Shown: positions 16,958 to 27,600, counted from the stretch's first letter. The stretch: 64,000 nt of DNA from Anaerolineales bacterium UBA6055 (GCA_002428985.1 DIYL01000015.1:186001-250000); one strand, 5' to 3'. Numbers and translations are program-made. Notes: generated by a model from the sequence alone, not told the origin.

Positions 16958-18149
16958 TCATCAAAATTGCAGGGAACAACGCATACCATTCGGTTGACTT
17001 CACAACATCTTCCAACGGTACTTGATCAAGGACAGTATGAGCATGAATCTCATCACCAGGGGCAAATCCGATACTTGGGATGCCAGCTTTACCTGCCCAG
17101 TAGATACCATTTGTGGAGAAATCCCATTTACCCGTACCAATTTCGCCATATAGAGTTTTACCAGCTTCTACGCCTGCCTGCACAACAGCATCAGATTCGT
17201 CGTATGCCCATGCTGGGTAAATTTTATCAAGCGGAAAAACAAATCCAGTGTAACTCGGTTCATCATAGACAAGGATTTCTGCCGTAATGTCGTCACGTTC
17301 GCCAATCACGTCTTTGATACGTTGTAATTCTGCTTCAGGTGTTTCACCAAAGGTAATTCGACGGTCAATATAAATGGTTGCTTCGTCTGGTACAGCATTT
17401 ATACTTGGTGTCTTTACATCCATATCGGTCACAGTAATCCGACCGTGTCCCAAAAATTCATGGTCGCCTAGCTCAGGTTCAATTTTGCTCAAGCGATCAA
17501 TAATGGGTAGCAATTTGTATATGGCATTGTCGCCGAGGAAGTTACTGGCTGCATGGGCACTTTTGCCTTTTGCTACAACCTTAAATTCGACGCGCCCTTT
17601 ATGTCCACGATAAATCTGCATTTTGGTGGGTTCACCAATGACAACAAAATCAGGTTTAATGCCTTCGGTCTGAACAAATGCATGAGGGGCTTGCCCATCA
17701 TTCCATTCTTCCATATTGCCAAAGTAATATGCAGTTACCCCATCGAGTAAACCCAGCTCTTTAGCAATCGCTAAACCATAAATCATACCAGGTGTACTGC
17801 CCTTTTCATCACATGCACCGCGTGCAAATAAGATCCCGTCTTCAATCTTGCCTTCAAACGGATCCCAGTCCCATTCATCCGGATCACCAATCCCGACAGT
17901 ATCAATGTGGCTGTCATAAAGTAAGACTTTATCGCCGTCACCAATTTTGCCGACGATGTTACCCATTTTATCCCACCAGATTTCTTCAAACCCAAGTTTA
18001 CGCATTTCATCAGCAACACGTTCACCACATTCTTTAATCTGGCTTTCCATACTCGGAATCGCACAAATTTCACGCAAAAATGTGATGATATTATCGCGTT
18101 CTTCCTCAACACGTTCTTTTAATTTGTCAATAACTGCCTGCTCGACCAT
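16941..18149 (-). CDS. ygeY: YgeY-type M20 metallohydrolase (selenium metabolism-linked hydrolase family)
   Basis: A 402-residue M20 peptidase/deacylase-family enzyme. LLYDSHIDTVGIGDPDEW gives the first zinc ligand and catalytic Asp. FARGACDEKGSTPGMIYGL holds the bridging Asp. YFGNMEEWNDGQAPHAFV holds the Glu pair, VIGEPTKMQIYRGHKGRVEF the next ligands, and the C-terminal GDEIHAHTVLDQVPL the last His. These match YgeY. It is expected to remove an acyl or carbamoyl group from a purine- or ureide-derived amino acid. It is followed by the thioesterase gene. A Shine-Dalgarno, AGGGGAAA, precedes the ATG. Confidence 0.85.
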   Translation of the reverse strand: MVEQAVIDKLKERVEEERDNIITFLREICAIPSMESQIKECGERVADEMRKLGFEEIWWDKMGNIVGKIGDGDKVLLYDSHIDTVGIGDPDEWDWDPFEGKIEDGILFARGACDEKGSTPGMIYGLAIAKELGLLDGVTAYYFGNMEEWNDGQAPHAFVQTEGIKPDFVVIGEPTKMQIYRGHKGRVEFKVVAKGKSAHAASNFLGDNAIYKLLPIIDRLSKIEPELGDHEFLGHGRITVTDMDVKTPSINAVPDEATIYIDRRITFGETPEAELQRIKDVIGERDDITAEILVYDEPSYTGFVFPLDKIYPAWAYDESDAVVQAGVEAGKTLYGEIGTGKWDFSTNGIYWAGKAGIPSIGFAPGDEIHAHTVLDQVPLEDVVKSTEWYALFPAILMNAIND

Positions 18150-18225
18150 TATTTCCCCTAACCTTCTAGTTCATTAAATCTGCCAGATACTTTAACTAAC
18201 AATATCTTCTAGACAAAGATGCAAC

Positions 18226-19932
18226 TTACACAAATAGATCAATAATCTTGAATTGTTCAACATCAACCAGTCCCATATCCGTTAGCTTTAGTTTTGGAAT
18301 CACTTCCAAACCCATAAAACTCATCGCCATAAACGGGTCACTCATGTCATTGCCGAGTTCATGTGCTTTCTCAATAAGAATGTCATAATTTGCGCAGACA
18401 TCCTCTATAGGCTCTTCACTCAGCAATCCAGCTACAGGTAACGGTAATTGTGCCAACACACGATCACCATCAACGACAACCAATCCGCCGCCCATCTGTT
18501 GGATAGCTTGTACAGCATGTTGCATACTAGCATCATCTACACCAATTACAGTCAGATTATGATGGTCATGAGCAACTGTGCCTGCAATAGCACCCCGTTT
18601 AAGGCCAAACCCTTTAATAAAACCTTTGCCGATATTACCTGTCGCCCGATGACGTTCCACAATCGCAAATTTGAGAATATCATGTTCTGGGTCGCTGACA
18701 GCAAAGCCACCTGCAACAGTTGCAGATTCAATTGATCGATCGGTCACGATTTGATCGCGAATACTCCCGATCACATGAATATCTTCACTCTCCGCAGGAA
18801 TTGAAAAATCGAGTTCTTCTGCTCTAATATTCACTGTGCCACGTAAATCCATCGGACGTATAACCTGCCTTTCAACGACCATTTGACCGTTCTCTGCAAC
18901 CAACTTGCCACCTCGATAAACTTGTTCTGGCATAATATTTTGCAAATCCGAGAAAACTATCATGTCGGCATACTTGCCCGGTGCAACAGCGCCATATTTC
19001 TTGAGGCCAAAGTAGCGCGCAGTATTAATTGTACCCATTCGCATTGCCATCATCGGGTCAACCCCATTTTCAATCGCTACTCGAATCATATAATCAATCG
19101 ACCCTTTATCAATCAAATCTGCCGGAATGCGATCGTCAGTACAGAAGCAAATCGCCGTATGATTTTCAGGCGTGATTAATGGTAATAAGGGTACCAAGTT
19201 TCGGGTAGCTGTTCCTTCTCGGATAAAAATTGTCAGACCAAGGCGTAGTTTTTCAAGGGCTTCATCAACCGTTGTACACTCGTGTTCACTTTGGATACCT
19301 GCTGTTACATAGGCATTCAACATCTGTCCGCTCATGCCCGGAGCATGACCATCCAATACCATATTCCTATATAAGGTAATCTTATCCAACATGCCCTCGT
19401 CACCTAGCGCAACACCGGGATAGTTCATCACTTCAGCGAGACCCAATACCCACTTATTGCTAACCAGTTGTTCAAGGTCTTCCGCTTCTAAACGCGCACC
19501 TGATGTTTCCATATGCGTTGCAGGCACACAGCTTGATGCCATCACATACATATTAAGTAAACCATGCTTAGCACTCTCAAGCATAAACCGCATACCTTCG
19601 AGCCCTAACACATTCGCAATTTCATGTGGGTCTGTCACAACAGTTGTGATGCCATGTGGTAACACTGCCCTTGCAAATTCTGGTGGTGTGACGAGGCTAC
19701 TCTCAATATGGACATGCGCATCAATCAGCCCCGGTGCGACATATTTTCCGCCAAGGTCTACAGCTTTTTCTGCCTCATATCCTTTACCTAATGCCACCAC
19801 ATAACGATCGTGCACAACAATGTCTGTCTCATAGATTTCGCCTGTAATCACATTCATCAATTGTGCATTCTGGAGGACTAATTCAGCAGGCATATCCCCG
19901 CGTGCTACAGCTAAACGATCAACAATTGTCAT
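18226..19932 (-). CDS. ade: Adenine deaminase
   Basis: Hydrolyses adenine to hypoxanthine and ammonia. The 568-residue amidohydrolase has LIDAHVHIESSLVTPPEFARAVLPHGITTVVTDPHEIANVLG, containing the HxH metal site (HVH) and the DPHEIANV signature of bacterial Ade. It also has DGHAPGMSGQMLNAY and FCTDDRIPADLIDKG with further ligands, and KGFGLKRGAIAGTVAHDHHNLTVIG in the C-terminal domain. The length is typical. It lies 28 bases downstream of a Nudix gene in a purine-handling operon with 8-oxoguanine deaminase. Confidence 0.93.
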   Translation of the reverse strand: MTIVDRLAVARGDMPAELVLQNAQLMNVITGEIYETDIVVHDRYVVALGKGYEAEKAVDLGGKYVAPGLIDAHVHIESSLVTPPEFARAVLPHGITTVVTDPHEIANVLGLEGMRFMLESAKHGLLNMYVMASSCVPATHMETSGARLEAEDLEQLVSNKWVLGLAEVMNYPGVALGDEGMLDKITLYRNMVLDGHAPGMSGQMLNAYVTAGIQSEHECTTVDEALEKLRLGLTIFIREGTATRNLVPLLPLITPENHTAICFCTDDRIPADLIDKGSIDYMIRVAIENGVDPMMAMRMGTINTARYFGLKKYGAVAPGKYADMIVFSDLQNIMPEQVYRGGKLVAENGQMVVERQVIRPMDLRGTVNIRAEELDFSIPAESEDIHVIGSIRDQIVTDRSIESATVAGGFAVSDPEHDILKFAIVERHRATGNIGKGFIKGFGLKRGAIAGTVAHDHHNLTVIGVDDASMQHAVQAIQQMGGGLVVVDGDRVLAQLPLPVAGLLSEEPIEDVCANYDILIEKAHELGNDMSDPFMAMSFMGLEVIPKLKLTDMGLVDVEQFKIIDLFV

Positions 19933-19960
19933 CGTGTTTACTCCTCTTTTTGAGAATTTG

Positions 19961-20632
19961 TCAAATGCTTACACCATAAGACCCAAAAGTAAACTTAAGG
20001 GTATCCGTATGTATATCTTGTTCAATATCAAGCAGCGTGTGTGCCTCTGTCAAATTGAGTTGCTGCCATAACGGTCGATCACCGTCAATCAGTATCGGAT
20101 GATGGTCATTATCTTGTAAACAACCATATACTGTAAAACGAGCGTGACGGGATTCAATATGACCATGAAAGAAGTTTTTTACCCAACGCCACCCTAACTT
20201 TAGTTTAATCTGAAACAATTCCTCCAGCGGAAGGGATATGACGCGCATTGGAGACTTCATATCTTGTAAAACATCATAAACCATTATGTGGTCAATATTG
20301 TCCGATGGTAACTCGTCAGCAGCAAAAAACTGATTAGATTGAGTCTCAAATGTCTCTTGAAGTAACTCACCGCCTATTGGCTTGGCTTCAAATAATACAT
20401 TCATTCTTTGCCAACCTTGATAATAGTACAACCCGACAGTACGTATCACCTCTGCCTGAATCCCTGTCTCTTCAAGCACCTCGCGCACAGCAGCAATTTC
20501 TATGTTTTCACCACTGTCAAGCCGTCCTGACGGTAAGTTCCAGACGTTTAAATCATTACGTTTAGATAGCAATATTCGTCCGTCATCATCCCGAACAATA
20601 CAGGCAACACCCAATCGCAAAAATCCCATCAA
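19961..20632 (-). CDS. Nudix hydrolase with C-terminal extension
   Basis: Residues 1-130 form a Nudix domain with a complete Nudix box: GRLDSGE, then seven residues, then REVLEETGI. Residues 130-223 are an extra domain with MRVISLPLEELFQIKLKLGWRWVKNFFHGHIESRHARF that I do not recognise. It overlaps the upstream 8-oxoguanine deaminase-like gene by 4 bases and is followed 28 bases later by ade. A role in sanitising oxidised purine nucleotides, upstream of deamination of the free base, is a reasonable inference, but Nudix substrates cannot be read from the box alone. Confidence 0.83.
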   Translation of the reverse strand: MMGFLRLGVACIVRDDDGRILLSKRNDLNVWNLPSGRLDSGENIEIAAVREVLEETGIQAEVIRTVGLYYYQGWQRMNVLFEAKPIGGELLQETFETQSNQFFAADELPSDNIDHIMVYDVLQDMKSPMRVISLPLEELFQIKLKLGWRWVKNFFHGHIESRHARFTVYGCLQDNDHHPILIDGDRPLWQQLNLTEAHTLLDIEQDIHTDTLKFTFGSYGVSI

Positions 20633-22002
20633 ACATCCCCATTGATGAGTTGTTTGGATAGTTTATTGTGCTCTTCAATTAATACAGGTAAATCTAATGT
20701 CAGCAAATGTCCATCTTGTACAACAATTTTGCCATTGATAATAGATAAATCGACTGTCGGAGATTGTCCAAACAACAAACCCGCAATCGGATCATGTAAT
20801 GCACCTGCAAATCCTACACTATCGAGTCGATATGCAATAATATCCGCAGACATGCCTACCGCAATCGCACCAATATCATCACGCCCTAATACACTAGCAC
20901 TGCCAATCGTTGCCAGTTCCAGCGCTTCCCGCGCCGATAATCCAGACGGATTTCCATTGACGCGCTGTAATAACATAGCCTGTCGCGCTTCATTCAAAAG
21001 ATGTCCTGCATCGTTCGATGCCGACCCATCCACACCTAAGCCAACCTTTACACGCTGGTCAATCATCTGACGGATTGGCGCAATGCCAGATGCTAAGCGC
21101 ATATTAGATGATGGGCAGTGACACACACCCGTTCCGGTATGCGCAAATTGTTTTATTTCATTCTTATCTAATTTGACACAATGTGCATGCCACACATCAT
21201 CCCCGACCCAACCGACCGATTCAGCGTATTCACCAGGTCTCTGATTAAACATCTCTAAGCTGAAATCAATATCTTTCGAATTTTCCGCGAGATGTGTATG
21301 TAGATGAACATCATAAGCTCTTGCTAAATCAGCTGATTCACGCATCAGATCCACAGTGACACTAAATGGTGAACATGGTGCAACTACAACTTGCAACATA
21401 GAATAACGGTCTGAATCATGATAGGTTTCGATAACACGTTGCGTATCTTTTAAGATGGCACGCTCTTCTTCAACCACACTATCGGGAGGCAATCCACCTT
21501 TACTCTCCCCTAAGCTCATCGAACCCCTCGCCGCATGAAATCTCATCCCAATTTCTTCTGCCGCGCGGATTTCATCCTCTAGTTTGACATCATTTGGGAA
21601 GATGTATAGATGATCGCTTGACGTTGTACAACCAGACAAAATTAATTCTGCCATCGCCAACTTTGCCGACACATAAATGTGATTACCATGCAGATTTGCC
21701 CAGATTGGATATAATATTTTGAGCCAATCAAATAATTCATTATCTTGGGCGAGTACACGCGTCAAACTCTGATACATATGATGATGAGTATTAATCAAAC
21801 CCGGCAAAACAATGTGATTAGATAAATCGATGACGGTATCTGCCGAATGAAATGGCATTGCATCCAAGTTTCCCACAGCGGTAATGACGTTATTTTCTAT
21901 ATATATTGAGACATTTGATAATTCGCGACGTTGGTTGTCTAGTGTCGCTAGTGTGTGGATATTTTTGAGGAGTAACGTACCCATCCTTGTGTCCTGACCC
22001 AA
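20629..22002 (-). CDS. 8-oxoguanine deaminase-like amidohydrolase
   Basis: A 457-residue member of the AtzA/TrzN-like deaminase family. LINTHHHMYQSLTRVLAQDNELFDWL is the signature segment of 8-oxoguanine deaminases, with HHH metal ligands. VHLHTHLAENSKDIDFS, HAHCVKLDKNEIKQFA and VGLGVDGSASNDAGHLLNEARQAML supply the other ligands and the catalytic Asp. The expected reaction is 8-oxoguanine to urate plus ammonia; other aminopurines or s-triazines are possible. The start may be the second ATG, six codons in (MGTLLLKN). It leads the operon that continues into Nudix and ade. Confidence 0.83.
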   Translation of the reverse strand: MGQDTRMGTLLLKNIHTLATLDNQRRELSNVSIYIENNVITAVGNLDAMPFHSADTVIDLSNHIVLPGLINTHHHMYQSLTRVLAQDNELFDWLKILYPIWANLHGNHIYVSAKLAMAELILSGCTTSSDHLYIFPNDVKLEDEIRAAEEIGMRFHAARGSMSLGESKGGLPPDSVVEEERAILKDTQRVIETYHDSDRYSMLQVVVAPCSPFSVTVDLMRESADLARAYDVHLHTHLAENSKDIDFSLEMFNQRPGEYAESVGWVGDDVWHAHCVKLDKNEIKQFAHTGTGVCHCPSSNMRLASGIAPIRQMIDQRVKVGLGVDGSASNDAGHLLNEARQAMLLQRVNGNPSGLSAREALELATIGSASVLGRDDIGAIAVGMSADIIAYRLDSVGFAGALHDPIAGLLFGQSPTVDLSIINGKIVVQDGHLLTLDLPVLIEEHNKLSKQLINGDV

Positions 22003-22056
22003 ATCAATATGGTCTACTATAGCCCTTCATTGGAAAGTCCACAAGATAATTAACGT

Positions 22057-22084
22057 AAAACGGGCATAGATTAGTCTATACCCG
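22057..22084 (-). terminator. Terminator after clpP
   Basis: On the minus strand, CGGGTATAGA pairs with TCTATGCCCG around a 4-nt loop with one wobble pair and runs into TTTT. It is 28 bases after the clpP stop, separating clpP from the purine operon. Confidence 0.85.
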
Positions 22085-22111
22085 CTTCAATTATTCATAT
22101 GTCAGTGTCAG

Positions 22112-22705
22112 TTATGATGCCTCAGCATCTGCATGACGATCCAAAACGCTGTCAATTAAACCATGTTCAATAGCTTCTTCTGGTGTGAAGTAGATATCAC
22201 GTTCGGATAATTTTTCAATGTAATCAGGTGTTTTGTTGGCGTGTTTTGCAATGATTTCGTAGATTTGTTTCTTCTGGCGAACAATTTCATTTGCCTGAAT
22301 CACAATATCAGACGCCTGACCACGTGCGCCACCTAGTGGTTGATGCAAGTGAATCGTTGCATTCGGCAATGCATGACGCATATCAGCTGCCCCACTAGAC
22401 AAGACAACAGTTCCGAAACTAGCCGCGAACCCGACAACAACTGTACTCACAGGGGCATTAATCGCTTGCATCGTATCATAAATACCCATACCGGCATAAA
22501 TTTCTCCGCCGGGTGAGTTAACGTACATCTGAATGCGACGACCGCTATCTTCGCGCTCGAGGAACAATAGTTGAGCAACGATCAGATTAGAAATCTGTGA
22601 CTCGATCGGTTGCCCCAACATAATAATACGTTCTTTAAGCAACAACGAAAAAATATCGTATGAACGTTCCCCACGTGAGGATTGGTCAATTACCATAGGT
22701 ATCAT
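22112..22705 (-). CDS. clpP: ATP-dependent Clp protease proteolytic subunit
   Basis: A 197-residue ClpP with the catalytic triad in the usual places: Ser96 in VGFAASFGTVVL, His121 in IHLHQPLGGARGQ, and Asp170 in SERDIYFTPEEAIEHGLID. YVNSPGGEIYAGMGIYDTM is the glycine-rich oxyanion segment. The N-terminus is short, so there is little or no propeptide. An AAGGAT Shine-Dalgarno overlaps the gap after the upstream IS256-like gene, only 20 bases away. A terminator follows. No clpX or tig neighbours are present. Confidence 0.94.
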   Translation of the reverse strand: MIPMVIDQSSRGERSYDIFSLLLKERIIMLGQPIESQISNLIVAQLLFLEREDSGRRIQMYVNSPGGEIYAGMGIYDTMQAINAPVSTVVVGFAASFGTVVLSSGAADMRHALPNATIHLHQPLGGARGQASDIVIQANEIVRQKKQIYEIIAKHANKTPDYIEKLSERDIYFTPEEAIEHGLIDSVLDRHADAEAS

Positions 22706-22725
22706 AAGCTTTGTATCCTTCTTAT

Positions 22726-23463
22726 CTATGCGACATATAAGATTTTGCGTGTGTATAACTGTGTAAAATCAGGTCGAATAATAGCAGGCGTTTCCCCTCC
22801 TATCCGTGCATATGGATTCACACCCGACAAAATTGAAGACTCTTCTTCAACCCCAATTCTTGTATGAGCCATGCGTCGTGAGAAATCGCGCCAGAATTGT
22901 TGTTCTTCATTTATCTGTTCATTACTAAGGCCGTCATTTGCTGACAATCGAAGAATCTGTGTTGATCGTTGGTGATTTGGCTTTTCTGTATCTGTAATCA
23001 GATGCAGAGCATCACAAATCGAGTGTATCTCATAAGTGGATAATTCCACCAAGCTTAACTGTCGGATTGACTCCGAAATACGATGAAACGCTACCCCATG
23101 TACAATACATTGATGTATAAGTTCTACCAACTGTTGCTCCACAAATTGATCATTCAACAAACGGTCAGGATAATATGTCCCACGCCTAAGCTTTGGAATT
23201 TGCAATTCAATATTGCCTATCGATGTATTCCACACCGTTTTACGGTATCCATTGCGGTAAGCACGACGTGAGTCACTCCGTTCGTAACGACTTGCAGACA
23301 AAATCTGACTAACCTCAATATCCATCAAGTGTTGTACAAGCGTTGTCAGGCATGTTTTAGCAATTGTATTTGCAGATTTTGATACATATTGCATTGGTGG
23401 CATAATTGAGTTTTCCACTATTATTCGATAATCTTCCAACTTGATATTACTATCTAACCTCAA
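22726..23463 (-). CDS. Orphan IS256 (mutator)-type transposase N-terminal domain protein
   Basis: Residues about 38-153 match the N-terminal DNA-binding region of IS256-family transposases: ASRYERSDSRRAYRNGYR, then IGNIELQIPKLRRGTYYPD, then an Ala-Phe-His-Arg-Ile-Ser helix and STYEIHSICDAL. The DDE catalytic domain that should follow is absent. Residues 155-245 are unrelated and polar and do not look like scrambled transposase. The frame is clean for 245 codons. The apparent start is TTG at 23463; an ATG at 23403 is the alternative. It ends 20 bases before clpP and may be co-transcribed with it. It could be a decayed element or a co-opted DNA-binding protein. Confidence 0.7.
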   Translation of the reverse strand: MRLDSNIKLEDYRIIVENSIMPPMQYVSKSANTIAKTCLTTLVQHLMDIEVSQILSASRYERSDSRRAYRNGYRKTVWNTSIGNIELQIPKLRRGTYYPDRLLNDQFVEQQLVELIHQCIVHGVAFHRISESIRQLSLVELSTYEIHSICDALHLITDTEKPNHQRSTQILRLSANDGLSNEQINEEQQFWRDFSRRMAHTRIGVEEESSILSGVNPYARIGGETPAIIRPDFTQLYTRKILYVA

Positions 23464-23519
23464 AAGCCTGCATCACATCAAGTTTTTACACCACTCATTG
23501 TTATTATCTGATGAAACTC

Positions 23520-24401
23520 TTATGCTTTGATACTTTCTTGTGCTGCTTTGAGTGTGTTTTGTAACAACATTGTAATTGTCATAGGTCCAACACCGCCGGG
23601 GACTTTAGTAATATAACTTGCCACTTGGCTCGCAGATTCAAATTCAACATCCCCGACATAACGATACCCCTTCTTAGAAGAAGGATCATCAACCGAGTTT
23701 GACCCAACATCAATGACAATTGCCCCCTCTTTTAGCCATTCACCTTTAATGAATTCAGGACGACCAACTGCCGCAACAACAATATCTGCATTCTTTAAAT
23801 AGCCTTGTAAATCTTGGGTACGACTATGACAAATCGTAACCGTCGCATTAGCATTTGTCAGCATGAGTGCTACAGGTAATCCAACAATGTTACTACGTCC
23901 AATAACAACAGCTTGTTTCCCCTCAATCGGTTCACCCGTTTCTTCTAATAGCACCATACAACCGGTTGGTGTTGCTGGTGTGAATGATGGTTCACGTCCG
24001 CGCATCCCTAATTTACCAATATTCACTGGATGAATACCGTCTACATCTTTGCTCAAACTAATTTCACGCAAAACAGCCTCTTCATCGATATGATCTGGCA
24101 TCGGTAGCTGAACAAGAATACCGTGGATTTTAGGGTCATCATTATAATTCCGAACAGCAGCTTCAACTTGTTCTTGAGTAACATCAGCAGGTAAAATTTG
24201 CGCTTCACTAATAAATCCGACCTTTTCGCAGGCGCGCCGTTTCATCCGTACATACATAGCGGATGCAGGGTCATCGCCGACAAGTACAACGCCTAATCCC
24301 GGAGCATATCCATTTTCATCTGTGAATTGTTGTGCCGAGGTAGAAATATCCCCTCGAATACGTTCCGCAACTGCACGACCATCTAAAATTTTCGCTTGCA
24401 T
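23520..24401 (-). CDS. folD: Bifunctional methylenetetrahydrofolate dehydrogenase/cyclohydrolase
   Basis: FolD interconverts 5,10-methylene-, methenyl- and 10-formyl-tetrahydrofolate using NADP. The 293-residue protein has the catalytic Tyr/Lys segment ASAMYVRMKRRACEKVG, GILVQLPMPDHIDEEAVL, the PATPTGCM loop, VVIGRSNIVGLPVALML for NADP binding, and TKVPGGVGPMTITMLLQNT. A strong GAAAGGAAA Shine-Dalgarno precedes the ATG. It is the first gene of the minus-strand group read away from the giant pilin-fusion gene, 209 bases apart. Confidence 0.95.
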   Translation of the reverse strand: MQAKILDGRAVAERIRGDISTSAQQFTDENGYAPGLGVVLVGDDPASAMYVRMKRRACEKVGFISEAQILPADVTQEQVEAAVRNYNDDPKIHGILVQLPMPDHIDEEAVLREISLSKDVDGIHPVNIGKLGMRGREPSFTPATPTGCMVLLEETGEPIEGKQAVVIGRSNIVGLPVALMLTNANATVTICHSRTQDLQGYLKNADIVVAAVGRPEFIKGEWLKEGAIVIDVGSNSVDDPSSKKGYRYVGDVEFESASQVASYITKVPGGVGPMTITMLLQNTLKAAQESIKA

Positions 24402-24610
24402 ATCGTTTCCTTTCGGTTAGAAAATTCAACGGATTCAGATATAAGCATACGTAGCATGTAAATTTTTCTCAAGTCATAAGGTTATGTCAAAGCATCTATA
24501 CAAGAAACAACAAGAATTAAACCCAAATTCACATTAAATCAGGTAACATTAGAACATAAAAATAAGATATTTTCAGCAATAACCCAAGTGCATATGAGTG
24601 AGGGTCACTT

Positions 24611-27600
24611 ATGCAAAAACAGAAACCAACACATCAACCAAATCAATCAGGGCAATCCATGGTGGAATATGCGCTGATTGTTTCATTGGTCATCTTATCG
24701 TTTGCTGTTGCAATTGCCGCGACTGGTCCCGCCATCGGTAATGTCTTCAGTAATACGGTCTACAATCTTCTGGGAACAAACCCTGAAGATATTGATGACC
24801 TTCCAAATCGTGACGCATTCTGGGCTACTGTGACCAGAGTTTCTTTAATCACTCCAGTTGAAGAACCTCTGCCTACACGGACAAGCCTACCTGCAACTGA
24901 GGTACCAACAGATGGTCCGTCACCAACACCAAGTTTCACACCAACTTTTACACCGACGGTTCCAACAGACACACCCGAACCAACAGAGACGCCTCGAGAT
25001 TTCGAGTTTGTCGCGCCATGGCATGATTCAGCTGACGAAGCCGACTACTGGCGACTCGGTGACGACACAAATTTTGGTACAGACCGTGGTTGGTATGCTA
25101 ATTACTATGCAGACACACAACTTTCTGCCTTTGCTACGGGCGAATACTTGATGGATACAGACATCAGTTTGCAATATGACCTCGACTTAAATTGGGGTAA
25201 TGGTGGACCAATCGAAAACTGGCCCGCAGGTAATGTTGGCAATAACTTCAGCGCGTCCTTCCGCCGACACATCTTTTTGCCCGACAACCTATCAGAATAT
25301 GTATTACAATTCAAAATCAACGAGATTGATGATGGGTATCGGGTTTGGTTAGTAGAAAACCATGTTAACTTGCAAACCTATGACCCTGGCAGTTGTTCTT
25401 CTACAGGTGTTACATGGGGTGGTAATCCGGATAGTTCCGGTAGTCCTGATGTCTATGGTGGGACATTTGGTGGTAATAGCGATTGTCTAATTATTGATGC
25501 GTGGGGCAACCACTATAATGATCGCGCCACAGCAACGATGACGGTGCCTGCAGGAGCCTACACTGTTATTGTTGATATGGTTGAATTTACTGGTGGTGCA
25601 AGAATCGAATTTGATCTTCTCACAAATTCTTTACGTGGCAATGATGCTGACCGTGCGATTGATGACGCAGGTGCCGTTGATGGTAGCCGAGAACCAGAGT
25701 GTCGTTGGGGTAATGTTGAAAACACAACAGAATCTAACTCACTAGACTTCAAATGGGACGCCCGTGAAGACAGTCTGGATATTATTCCTGGTAATCTGTG
25801 TCACCTCGAATTACGTGGTAGTGTTGAAATCCCAACGGGCATGATTGACCCTGTTCTGACATTCTGGGATGTTTGGGACTTCCGTAATGCAGGTATGGAA
25901 GCCTATGTAGAAGTTGCTGAATATGATCCTAACAACGATGGAATTTTCGATCCAACAGAACTTGTCTGGGTAAGTCAACAGATTCACTCAGGTAATACAA
26001 CCAACTACAACTGGACATATCAACGCATCGATTTACGCACGATGCTTGGCATTACTGATCCTGAAACAATGGAAGGCAAGAAATATACCATTCGTTTCGC
26101 TGTAAAAGTGCCTAACAATGCAACATACAACACAGGTACAAATAGAGGCTATCGTCTATGGTGGGTTGATAGCATCAACATTGATGCCGCACCACAGAAA
26201 GTTTTCTATAATGCGCAAAAATGGGATTTCAATGATTTAGCTCAAGCTGATGACTTCATTACAAGCGGTCGATGGGAGCTAACAGCTGCCCGCACACGTG
26301 GGAACGATGGTTTCGCATGGGATGACAGTCCATTTGCACAATATTCACGCACAGGCCTTGATGGATATAATTGTGATTCATCGAACCCGACATGTCCTGA
26401 ATTTGACGATAACAGTCTGCGCTTACATTCATTGGAATTCAACGGGATTGTGGACTTGTTGCATCCGTCCGGTGTTAGCGACCTTCAGGGTGATACAGGC
26501 GCACCAATGCTTTCCTTCTGGCATGCTTACGACATTCGTGAACGTACTGGGCTTGAAATTCAATATACAACTGACCTAGATTTCGACACAGGTGATGCAC
26601 CAGAGTGGACAGCAATACCTAATGGTGTGATATTCGATCGCCAACACACGACAAGACCGAATCAAGGATCGATGGTTTTTGTCGAACTCAGTCTTGCAGA
26701 CGTATTGGCAGCAGTACCTGACGGTAAAGTTCGTATCCGGTTTATCATGACGGTAACGGACAATACAAGTACAGATCAAGGTTGGTGGATTGATGACATT
26801 GCACTCGAGCGTGAGTCTCTCGCAAGCTACTTACCCTATCCATATCAAGAAGGGTTTGAACAAGAAGAAACCCTCAACGATTGGCTTCTTGGTGGTAGTT
26901 GGGGTCGCGCCGATAATCGCGCATATCAACCTGTTAACGGTGTTGGTTTCTCACTCACAGATTCACCATACACATTAGACGGTAGTGGCAACCCACAAGA
27001 TGAAACATACGCGACGAACCAAACATCTATTTCGGAAATCCGTCTAGCATTTGATGTTAATAACGACTCGCCTCTGAATGCATATTCACCAGCTTGTGCG
27101 TTAGTGGGCTCAGATCCAGACCCCTGTGCGTTACCAGATAATGACCTGCCAGTTGATCCGATTCTAACCTTCAACTGGTGGCATGACTTTGGAGATCGTG
27201 GTGGTGAGCACTTCTACCTTGAATGGAAAAAAGCAACCGATGACGCTAGTTCATGGCAAACACTATGGGTTTACCGTGATCGCATGGCATTCAATAGTCA
27301 GAGTGATGATAGTACCCGTCGCCAATGGAACTGGCAACGTGTAGAAGTTGACTTGCGTCAAATCTGGGCAACAGCAAGTTTCGATAATAACGTGCCAGAT
27401 GCGGATACAGATGATGATATACTCTTCCGTTTCCGATTTGTGACAAACAGAGATAACGATCGCAACGGTAGCAACGATAATGGCCGTGCGGATGGTGTCT
27501 ATATTGATAACCTCCAGATTAGCGAACGCGACGAACTCGTCCACTCATTGTGGGATGAAGGCTTAACACAAGATGTTGAAAATCCGACCTTCCCAACCAC

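Noticed and set aside
22726..23463. A complete insertion sequence
   Set aside because: No DDE domain, no terminal inverted repeats and no target duplication could be seen around it.
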